From contig KV918899.1 in assembly GCA_002049455.2 (NCBI GenBank), forward strand, positions 1-64,000: 64,000 nucleotides of DNA, in the 5' to 3' direction. Of this stretch, positions 55,366-64,000 are shown piece after piece (the stretch's first letter is position 1; each line of letters opens with the position of its first letter). The notes below the pieces were generated by a model. It was not told the DNA's origin and ran no database searches. It saw only the letters and a list, made by a program, of their open reading frames with translations. This DNA comes from Porphyra umbilicalis (taxonomy: Eukaryota > Rhodophyta > Bangiophyceae > Bangiales > Bangiaceae). The translations under genes and the position numbers were made by a program.

Positions 55366-57700
55366 TGCGCGGGGTGCACTCCGGCTTATGTTGCTGCAGC
55401 AAGGTGCATGCGTGGCGGTGATTACGTATTCATTCCATACTTTCTTACTTCAATATTGGTGTTCATTCCTTCAAAAACACGGAGAGAAAGAGCAAGCAAA
55501 AGCCACGCGAAAATTAAAAAAAAATGAGCGCGGTGCCGCGCTCTCCCACCCGCCTCCTCCTAGAGGGAGCCGCGTTCAGACCCTGGCCTCCGTCACTGTA
55601 CGTATACAGAAATAGGCACCCCTCGTCGCCAGCGGATCAGACGCCATGAGCGTCACAGACCTGCGGTCGCACCTAAGCAGTGCTGCCACCCACCAGCCCC
55701 GGAACACCACCGAATCGTGGCGGACCACTATGGCGGCGCCCGGCCGCAGCGCCACTATCACGTTTTGGTGCAGCCCCGCTCAGCCGGTGTGGGCGGTCTT
55801 GCGCGGCGACAAGCGCCACAACAAGCCGCCCGCGGCCTAGATGGACGGCGCCGAGCCCGCTAAAGCGGCAAAAACTCACCAGCGCCAGGACAATGCCGCT
55901 GTCGGCCGGCGCCGCGGCCGTTACGCCGGCGCGCCGTGGCTCACCGCCTGGATGGTTCCGATCGCGTCCAGTCGGGCGGCCACGTCACACAAGACGATCG
56001 TCGCCATCAGCCACTGCGCCCGCACTGGCAGCGGCAGCACCGAAGCGGTGATCGCTACCGCTGCCACCACCTCGGTGGCCACTGCCCGCCGCGCGGCCGC
56101 CACCACGTACGCCTGCTGCGGCCCGTCGACGACGGCCGCCGCCGCTGTCCTCGCCAAGGCGAGTGCAGGGGCAAGCTCCAGTTGTGCCGACGCCGGCATC
56201 TCGAAGACAGTCCCTCCGAGGAGGTCAGGGGCGGTGGCGGCGGCGGCCGCTGCCGCCGTAGTGCCGGCCGCGACGCCGTCGTCCCCGTCCTCGCCACGGC
56301 CGACACGTCGTCGGGCGAGCACCGCTGCCGCACCGACACCATGAGTTAGGGATTCCTTGCCCGCCTGCGGAGGCCGCATCTCATCTATCAGGGGATGAGC
56401 GGGAAAGGGAGTGGGGCAGAGGGGGGAAGAAGCGGCGGCAACAGCAAGGAAAACGGCATGTATGACGATAACGGCGGCTCGTGGGATGGGATAAGGAGGG
56501 CAACGAAATAGAAGAGGGTGGCACGGTGAGCACGTGAAGAGCGGCCGGTGGTCGGATGAGGCCGTCGTGGGGCGTGCGCCGGGCGCCTGCGGGGAGGAGC
56601 GGGCCCGCAGCGCCGGCGCCGTGAGGCCAATCGTCCGCATGATACGTCGAAGCTCGCACCTCAGTGTCCGAGAGGTGAGGATCCGGCTGTCGCTGTGGGC
56701 AACAGCTGGGGTGGCAGGCAGCGCGCTTCCACCTGTTGACACAGTCACGCACGACAACTGGCCGCCGGCAGCCGTCGCAGGAGGGCAGGTAGTGCCAACA
56801 CAAGTCCACAGCCGGGCAGGGCTTCGGCTCCTTGTAGCTGCTCGTGAAGTCCGTAATTGCGAGTCGGCGGCCACGGCGGCGCGTATACTGGAAAAAGTCG
56901 CTCCGCGCGTGCGCTCATGCGTAAACTGGACACTGACAAACCTGACGTAAAGTAGAATGTGCGCTTCTTCCAATGAGGAGCGTCAGCGTATATACGCAAA
57001 AAAAATACGCGCAACTACGCTCCGAGAAAAGTCGCTTGACAACCCCTGTTCCTGACAGTGCAGCCCCATCGCGAGGTCATTTGCCAGGACGTGCCCGCGC
57101 TCTCAGGACGCGGAGGCCGCGCAATCGTCGAGTGCGACCCGGGCGGTGGCCCACCACCCCAATGGGGTCAACCGAACCCCGAAACATGACTTCCATTGGC
57201 GGCCCCGCCGGGAATTTGAGCAAACGTGAAGACGAACGCTTCGCACTGCAGCCAGTCCGGTCCCTCCAGATCGAATTCTATTTTGAGAAGGGGCCGTTAC
57301 GAAGCAACGGGGACGGGGTCCCGATTCAATGCGGATTTCGGCGGCAGCGCAAGCGCCAATCTGGGGTAATCTGGGCAAACGTGCCGGCAAACGTTCCTCC
57401 AGTGCGGGTCCAGAGCTACATGCAAACAGTACTTCAAGCGTGCAAACTAGTATACTGACCGGCAATCTCGGTCGCTTGAAACGATCTGGACGTCCTAGAT
57501 AGGGAAACAGACTGCAGCCTCTGGATTGTGCGGCCTGCAAGCAGCCTGCAAGCAGCGTGCGTTTTGTCGCGCCGACCAATGGCCTGCGGCCGTCATCTCA
57601 TATCTGCACGGGGCCAGTTCTTCTGGCGGCAGGGCCATGCAAGGAGCTCACGGCGTGGGATCTGACAACGACGCCACGTCCTCAGCGGGACTTGACGGCG
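55366..57700. other. Gene-poor region
   Basis: Overlapping Ala-rich frames occur on both strands at 55.6-56.4 kb; neither resembles a known family and I cannot choose between them. AT-rich patches lie near 55420-55540 and 56940-57040. Confidence 0.35.
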
Positions 57701-59500
57701 CACAGCATTGTTGTAGGCGACGTCGTCTTCTTCCGCGGGCGCCGGCCGGCCACGAGCCCCCAGTGCCCCTCGTGCTCCTCGTGCTCCGCGGGTGGCGGCG
57801 GTTGGTCGGCGGCCGGTCGGTAGTGCTGGCGCTCTCTTGGCCGGCTCTGCGGCGATTGGCCGGCGGTTGCGTCGTGCTTCCACTGGCGGCGGAGGTGGGG
57901 CGGTTGGTCGTTCCCGTAAGTGGCGGAATACACTCCTGCGGCTCGTGCGGCTCGTTCGGCGGTGCGGCGGCCGGTGGCTGTCTTCGCGACTGGTGGACTG
58001 TGTACCTGGTGTGCGCGGTCGTGCTCCGCTCACCGCGTGGCCGCACGTCGTGGGCGCGATCGTGTACCAGCGTGCGGCTGTGCGGCACATTGTGCATGTG
58101 GTGCACGTGCTCCAGCGGGCGGGGGTGCCTCTGGGTGGTGCTCGTGCTCTTGCCCGTCATGCATCAGTGGGCGTCGTGTGCATTCCCGTGCACCAGTGGA
58201 CTGCGGCCCAGCACTGTGTGCCAGAGCTCTGGGGGGCGGCGGTGCCTCGATTGGTGCTCGTGCTCTTGTTAGAGCTTTGGCGGGCGGTGGTGCGGCATGG
58301 TGTGCCCGTGCTCGAGCGTCTGCGGGCGGTGGTGCCTCGGGTGGTGCTCGTGCTCTTGCTCATGCTGCAGCGGCGGCTGGTCGCTTCTGTGAGCAGTGGT
58401 TTGCGGCTCGTACGTACGGCAGTTAGGCGGCTGGTGGTCGTACCGGTGTCTGGTGGACTGCGTATTGTGTACCCGGTGTGCGCGGTCGTCCTGTTATTGC
58501 GTGGCCGCAAGTCTTGTGTGTGCTCGGGTGTCGTCCCCGTGACTGGTGGACTGTGTCCCTGCTGTGTGTGGTCGAGCTCCGCGCATTATGTGACCACACG
58601 TCGTGCAAGTGCTCGGTCTCAGGTCGCGGCAGTGCTGCAGTGGGCGCTGCGGCTCGTGCTCGTGCCTGTGCTCGTGCTACAGCAAGGTGCGGTGTGGACG
58701 CTGGTCATCTCAGTAAGTCGTGGACTGCGGCTCGTGCGGCGGTGCGGCGGCTGGCTGGTAAACATTTCCGTGACTTGTGCATTGTGGACGTGGCGTGCGT
58801 GGTCGTGCCCCGCTCGCCGTGTCACCCTTGTCGTGCAAGTGCTCGAGCTTCAGCGGGCGGCGGTGATATTGTATGCACTGCGGCTCGTGCTCATGCTCGT
58901 GCTCAAGCGGGCGGCGGTGCGGTAGCTGGTGTTCGTGGTCCTGATACGGGCATCCTCTGCGGTGCACCTGGTGTGCGTTTTCGTCCCGTTGCCCTCCCCG
59001 TGTGTTCGCACCCCGTTCAAGTGCTCGCTCACAGAGAGCAGCGGTGCCCCGGTTGGTGCCCGTGCTCCTGCTCGTCGTCTTCCCCGTGCCTGGTGGACTG
59101 TGTACCTGCTGTGCGCGGCTCGTGCTCGCGCCCGTGCTCGTGCTCCAGCGCGTGCCTTCCAACCGGGTGGTGCTCGTCCTTGTGCTCCCGTGCACCATTG
59201 TGTCCCAGTGGTGGGGGTACTCCTGCCCTCCGCACCGCAGGCCACACTTGGTGCCTGTGGCCGTGACCCGTGGGCGACAGTGCCCTTGCCGGTCTTGCCC
59301 CAGTCCGCGGCGCGGGGTTCCTGGTCTGGACACTTTCCTGGATTCTTGGGGTGCGGTGTACCGTCTATTGCCCAGCCTCGTGCTCCCGCGGGCGACGGCG
59401 CCCGGCCGGCACTTGTCTTGCGGGCGACGGCACCCGGCGGCACTTGTTTTGCGTGCGACGGCGCCCGGCCGGCAGGAGTACTCGCGTTCCTGTCGACGCA
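57700..59500. repeat. Degenerate repeat region
   Basis: The phrase TGGTGGACTGTGTACC with a following GTGTGCGCGGTCGTGCTC recurs in diverged form at 57991, 58451, 58544 and 59091, separated by GTGCTCGTGCTC-type simple sequence. Long open frames here encode Val/Leu/Cys/Arg repeats and look non-coding. The region directly precedes the mariner-like transposase. Confidence 0.55.
59390..59474. repeat. Short tandem repeat, about 32-bp units
   Basis: Nearly three copies of GCGACGGCGCCCGGCCGGCA with linker ACTTGTYTTGCG; the second copy lacks one CCG. Confidence 0.75.
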
Positions 59501-59729
59501 GGGCTGCAGCTGGAGTTCGTGTGTGTGCTCGCTACGGTTGGCGGCCCTCGTCGTCGTTCCTCGGGCTTCCTTCAAGGCCAAGAGAGCGGTTGTTCGGCGA
59601 ATCGCGGCGGCGTCGTGACACGGGGCGGCGGTCCTTCGTGGCCGCGGTCACTGGGAGTTGTGTGGTGTTTCTTCGCGTCCGCGGTCGCTGGGCGTGGTGC
59701 GGTGGTCTGTGCGGACTTGCAGGGACGCC

Positions 59730-60659
59730 ATGCTTCCAGCTAACGTGCGTCTCTGCGCAATCAGCATGGTCGCCCGCGGTGTGCCGCACAATTTCGTTCA
59801 GATGTTCGTTGGTGTAAAACAATCCGCTCTCAAGAGGTGGTGTCTCTACCATCGCCAGAACGGGACTTTCTGGCGCAACCCCCAGCGCCCTAACCTGCAT
59901 GGAGACTCGTGCTGGTTGGACCAGGGCTTCATGAACGCGCTGCTCATGGTTGTGCGCGAGCGGCCCGAGGCTTTGCTCCGTGAGCACTCTACGCTGCTGC
60001 AGCGCATCCGGGACCACCCTAGTGGCCTCTGGGTGAACATATGCTGCTCGGAGGCGACCGTGAACCGTCACCTCCGTCGCACGGGGTTCACCAGAAAGCG
60101 CGTGCTGCGGCTCTTCCAGGAGGCGAACGCCGTGGCTCGTCGTGCCCACGCCCACCTGCGGCGGCGCATGGGACCTATGCCGATCGTCTCTGTGGACGAA
60201 ACGCACACAGACGGTGGGGATATCTACCGAAAATATGGACGAGGCCTGCGCCGTAACCGTGTGAGGCGGTGGGACCGGAACCAGCGGTCGATCCCGAGGA
60301 CCAGCACGACCATGGCGGTGGGCAGTGATGGTAGCATCCTCGGCCACATGTCCGCTGTGTGCAGTGATGGCGGAAGCGGTTTGAATGGAGCGTACTGGCG
60401 ACTGTTCCTGCAGAACCTGATACCGCGACTCGGCGTCTACCGGCCTGGACGCCCATGGCACCAGCAGCCCCCAAACTGTGTGCTGCTCTGTGACAACGCG
60501 TCCATCCACGATGCTGCTGGCGACGCGTTCCTAACAGCCAACGGCGTCCCCTTCCTGTACCTCCCTCCCTATAGCCCCGACCTGCAGCCGGTCGCCGCGA
60601 CGGCGATAGAACTCGCTTTATTGCAGGGCTACGGTCGGTCCCAATACACTGTTAATTGA
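59730..60659 (+). CDS. Tc1/mariner-like (IS630 superfamily) transposase, possibly truncated
   Basis: About 309 residues from ATG 59730. The N-terminal helix-turn-helix region (MVARGVPHNFVQMFVGVKQS) and a second one (CCSEATVNRHLRRTGFTRKR) are followed by a DDE_3-type core: IVSVDETHTDGGDIYRK (first Asp), VLLCDNASIHD (second Asp), and YLPPYSPDLQP. The third acidic residue, normally a few positions after PYSPDLNP, is not in its usual place: the sequence reads LQPVAATAIELA and stops 20 residues later. The C terminus is therefore either shortened or replaced, and activity is doubtful. No terminal inverted repeats or TA duplications were found by eye. Confidence 0.82.
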   Translation: MLPANVRLCAISMVARGVPHNFVQMFVGVKQSALKRWCLYHRQNGTFWRNPQRPNLHGDSCWLDQGFMNALLMVVRERPEALLREHSTLLQRIRDHPSGLWVNICCSEATVNRHLRRTGFTRKRVLRLFQEANAVARRAHAHLRRRMGPMPIVSVDETHTDGGDIYRKYGRGLRRNRVRRWDRNQRSIPRTSTTMAVGSDGSILGHMSAVCSDGGSGLNGAYWRLFLQNLIPRLGVYRPGRPWHQQPPNCVLLCDNASIHDAAGDAFLTANGVPFLYLPPYSPDLQPVAATAIELALLQGYGRSQYTVN

Positions 60660-61339
60660 ACCAACGTTATTAATACCACAGCGGCCGACAGCAACGAAAA
60701 CTGGTGGTGGTTTTCGCCGATCACGATGCGGCGCATGGTTCTCTCTGGGACCGAATCTACCAAAATGGCCACCCAAGTGCCGCTGAAGCGGCTTTTTCAG
60801 GTCGGACCGATCGTTGTCCACGTTCTTCGCCCGAGGCAACACGAACTCAAAGCCACAGTGTCCACTCATGTCCGCCGTTTGCGCTGAGAACCGATCCGTA
60901 AGTCGATGTAGCGCACCCTCATCCTTTTAATTGCAATTGTCCACCTTGCCTTGCAGAAGAGGGGAGAGTATTGGCTTGACTTTGGCGCGATGCCTCGGCA
61001 CGATCGAAGGCGCCGGAGACAACTGCATTCGACCGACGCCACGACACCTTCCTTGGGCGCGCGCGATTCGATGAGCAGCACCCCTGACTGCACGGGAGAC
61101 GCACGTCAAAGAACATGGACCAAACTGTTTGCCGACGTCTACAGTGTGTGTGTATTGTGGCGCGCGACAACGACAGATACACCATCACGGACCCGCGCAC
61201 GAGGCGTTCAACTCCATCCGAACGTTTCTTGCGCCCGTGCTCTGCGACTCCTTTTCGTGGCACCTTCCCTTGGTCGACAAGCTGACAGAATTAGCAACCT
61301 CGATCTTCAGCCGAGTGCGAGGGCGTAGCACGGGGCTGG
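60660..61339. other. Spacer right of the mariner-like gene
   Basis: No gene is supported. The first 25 bases after the stop form a weak AT-rich inverted repeat (TTAATTGAAC...GTTATTAA). Confidence 0.4.
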
Positions 61340-62250
61340 CGAAGGAGGCGCGTCACGCGTAGCACCCCTGCGGCTGCTTGTCGTCGAGCACCAGCAGCCG
61401 AGTTGTCCAGTCCGGGTACTCAGTCGGGAGCAGCAGCCGAATGGCAGCGCGTCCCCGTCGTGGGTGAGCGGCAGCTCCAGCAGCCGTCAAGCACTCCTCT
61501 GGACGTCGGGCAATAGACCAGCAGAAGAACCTCCGCAACTCCTGAAGCAGAGCAACAGTAGCCCATGAACAGCACTCCCGCCGGCGCAGGGTATCCGGCC
61601 TCCGCAGCCGACAGAAAGCACGCCCGCGCAGTGAAATTAGAGGACCACCAGCGGAAGAGCGCCCCATCCCAGTAGCTCGACATCGACAACCCACAGCAGA
61701 CGGGAAGCACGCCGGTGCCACGCGTTGATCAGGAGCAGCCTAATGGCTGCACTTTTGTGCTTCACGTCGATTCAACCCTGCGGCAGCGCGTAGAGGAGCA
61801 GCCGCCGACGAGCAGCACACTCCCGCTCGTCGACGTCGCAGGAGCGAGCAGGAGCAGCCGACTGGCTGCACCCTGGTGCCTCACGTCGAGTCAACACTGC
61901 CGCAGCACGTGGAGGAGCAGCCGCCGACGAGAAGCACATTCCCGCTCGTAGACGTCGAGCACAGCCGGCACGTATTTTCACTGCCAGCGCACGAGCAGCA
62001 ATGCACCGCTACCACACGTCAAGAAGAAGCTGTCGACGAGCAGCGACGCCCCGTTTCCGCCGTCCAGCACCGTCAGCCTGACAGCACCTTGACCGCGTCT
62101 GTTGCACATCGGAATACACTGTCGCCTGCCGGCTGGCCTGATACCGAGCAGTACAAGTTGACCAGCGTCACTGCCCCTCTGTTGCCCGTCGCCCACCGCT
62201 CGACGAGCATAGGTCATGCGTTGGGCGTGTCGCCGTGCATGTTGGACGGA
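61340..62250. repeat. GAGCAGCCG-rich degenerate repeats with a 119-bp duplication
   Basis: Many copies of GAGCAGCAGCCG-like sequence. The clearest unit is a tandem pair with 119-bp spacing, GGAGCAGCC at 61732 and at 61851, each followed by TGGCTGCAC, CACGTCGA, GAGGAGCAGCCGCCGACGAG and CCCGCTCGT. No coding call. Confidence 0.65.
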
Positions 62251-62689
62251 AGGAAGTGCTTCACGGTCTTTTTCTGAGGAAGACGCAGCATGGCTTTTTG
62301 TAAGATGGTAACGAGAGAAAGAACAGACGGTGCGCAAGTCCACACAACCGTCTCCCCATTGTGTGCAGCGCTACAGTCCCTAAAGCGCTGCACACCCAGA
62401 CGACTACCTCGTCAGTCACTTAGAGGGCCTAGGAGGTGCTGCTGCCGTCCAACAGCTGTCCGACGAAAAGGGCGCGCCATTGCGCGCTGCGTTGGGTCCT
62501 CCCCAAATCCCTGTTCCATTCGGTGAACGACATATTGAGGTACTTGCTCGACATGAACACGACGTCGTCGCTCGGTTTTCCGGCGTGAGCAGGTTGAGCT
62601 AGGCGTCAGCGACGGACGGATGTACGGCTGACCCCAAGCACGACGGTCACAGCAGCTTCGCGCTCACGGACGTCCGTCAACATACGTGC

Positions 62690-63217
62690 GGCATGCCGCA
62701 CGTACTCAGCGTGCATCGTTTGCCGTTGCCGCCCAGGACCTCCGACGTCCTGCTTCACGGAAATTCGAGGATCAAAGCAAAGAGAGGAGTAGAAACCACC
62801 CATCGACAGGCAAACAGGAACAGCAGCGATGCATCTATCGGGGCACAGCGGTGTCGTCAGCAACTGAATCAGGCAGATGCACGACTGCTCATGTTGCCCA
62901 CTGTTCTGGCCATGGCGGCTCCAGGTCCATCGCGGAAAGGAGATCATGAATGAATTCTGCCGCAAGTACTCAGATTGCATCATCTGTCGCTGCAACCCAG
63001 GACCTCGGACGTCCTGCATCACGGAAATTCGAGTATCAAAGCAAAGAGAGGAGCAGAAGATACCCATTGACAGGCACACCGGAACAGCAGCGATGCATCC
63101 ATCGGGTCACAGCGGTGTCGTCAGCAACTGAATCAAGCAGATGCACGACTGCTCATGATGCCCACTGTTCTGGCCATGGCGGCCTCAGTTCCATGGTGGA
63201 AAGAAGATCATCAGTGG
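62690..63217. repeat. Tandem duplication of a 264-bp unit
   Basis: Two adjacent copies, offset 264 bp (AGGACCTCCGACGTCC at 62735, AGGACCTCGGACGTCC at 62999). Long identical stretches include GGTGTCGTCAGCAACTGAAT and CCACTGTTCTGGCCATGGCG. The period is 88 codons, so a minus-strand frame (63079-62606) repeats a peptide (SSLCFDTRISVMQDVRGPG, then SSLCFDPRISVKQDVGGPG). Whether this is translated is unknown. Confidence 0.85.
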
Positions 63218-64000
63218 ATGCTCCAACGTACTCAAGTGAGCAACGACGGCCCGGGCGACGACAATGGGGGCGGACGGCGCGATCGAAGCAGAAGGACGTC
63301 GTCGCGGGTGGCAGTCACTCAGCAGGAAAGCAGACCAACGCGGGGGGGGCCCGACGGCTGGGGAAGGGACAACGGAGGTGGTGACGATGGTGGGGACAGC
63401 TGGGACGTTCTGCGCGGGGACGACGACGGCGGCGGTGATGGGGACGGTGACGCCGACGGTGACAGCGTCAGTCGGCCGGTCAGTAGTCGAACAATGAGGA
63501 TCTCGATATGCACCAATGCGAACCCGCGCTGGCGCCAAGGGCTGTGTGTGTGGACGTGGTCCGTCTCCGGGCGTGCCTGATTCGGTGCCGAGATCAGCGT
63601 AGCCCCCCTGCAAATTGTCCTCGTACGACCGCAGCGATGATGTGCCCGACCGAATCGATGGGAAATGCACGACGACCAGCGGTATGCCCGTGGATTCGGC
63701 GGCGTGCATTGACGAAGTCGTACCAGTCTCGAACAAGTTTGCGGCCGTCGGAATGAAGCGGAACACAAAATTAGATGATCGGGAATGATTCGACTTGGGC
63801 GTGAAATCACTGTGAACACGGTGTTCTGGGCTGCGGTTGCGCTGTTGGCGATCATTGGTGATTGAAGCCTGCACGCGTTTTGCAGCGATTACCCGCACCA
63901 CAATGAATTAAAAAGAGGACGTTACGACGACTTGAGGCATTGTTACACTTCGTTGTGTACGTGACGGCTTTGACTGTATGGCAGAGGCCATCAGACGCAT
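63218..64000. other. Right-edge region, no firm gene
   Basis: A minus-strand frame (63901-63185, 238 codons) has fairly mixed composition in its first 120 residues (NFVFRFIPTAANLFETG, PLVVVHFPSIRSG), but it runs into Pro/Val-rich sequence and the duplicated unit. I do not recognise it and cannot exclude a chance ORF. Confidence 0.3.

Noticed and set aside
55841-56344. Ala/Thr-rich ORFs on both strands at 55.6-56.4 kb
   Set aside because: Both strands are equally open and low in complexity, and neither shows a domain or good start context.

Overview
This is nuclear DNA from a very GC-rich eukaryote with compact, mostly intronless genes, vacuolar G/C homopolymers and many transposons. A divergent actin with one short intron, a plastid phosphate translocator, putative plastid-targeted proteins, a DnaJ-type zinc-finger protein and Kozak-like GCCATGG/ACCATGG starts point to a photosynthetic eukaryote. 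The style fits a bangiophyte red alga (Porphyra/Pyropia-like). That assignment is inference: nothing in the window fixes the species.

Layout. 2.3-5.3 kb: a CACTA/tnp2 (Plavaka-like) transposase on the minus strand. 9.5-31.2 kb: the host gene island. In order it holds a two-domain glyoxalase I, the kinetochore protein NDC80, a putative plastid coiled-coil protein with a C-terminal membrane segment, a putative plastid protein of unknown function, a DnaJ-type zinc-finger protein, an organellar bS21-like ribosomal protein, a hemerythrin-like protein, actin, a plastid phosphate translocator and an FkbM-like methyltransferase with an N-terminal membrane anchor. 33.35-48.09 kb: one giant PIF/Harbinger transposon. 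48.6-51.1 kb: a hAT transposase with one in-frame stop. 51-64 kb: gene-poor sequence with degenerate repeats, one hypothetical ORF and a Tc1/mariner-like transposase at 59.7 kb.

The main discovery is the 14.7-kb PIF/Harbinger element. It has 31-bp terminal inverted repeats (29/31 matching) at 33352-33382 and 48062-48092, flanked by a perfect TAA duplication. Inside are a Harbinger DDE transposase (plus strand) and a Myb/SANT-like accessory protein (minus strand), the usual two-gene set. Between their convergent 3' ends lies a 6.4-kb tandem array of about 44 copies of a 144-bp unit. Both genes carry their own GC-rich arrays (84-bp and about 93-bp units), and all three arrays share a CCGCCGG...CCGGCGG inverted-repeat core. 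The 144-bp array is itself bracketed by an inverted repeat of about 35 bp.

A second pattern is that several otherwise convincing genes (NDC80, the plastid membrane protein, the methyltransferase, tnp2, probably the hemerythrin-like gene) change reading frame exactly at runs of 10-24 G or C. Homopolymer errors in the assembly are the simplest explanation, but real slippage cannot be excluded from the sequence alone. Most other long open frames in the window exist because GC-rich DNA has few stop codons, and I have not called them.
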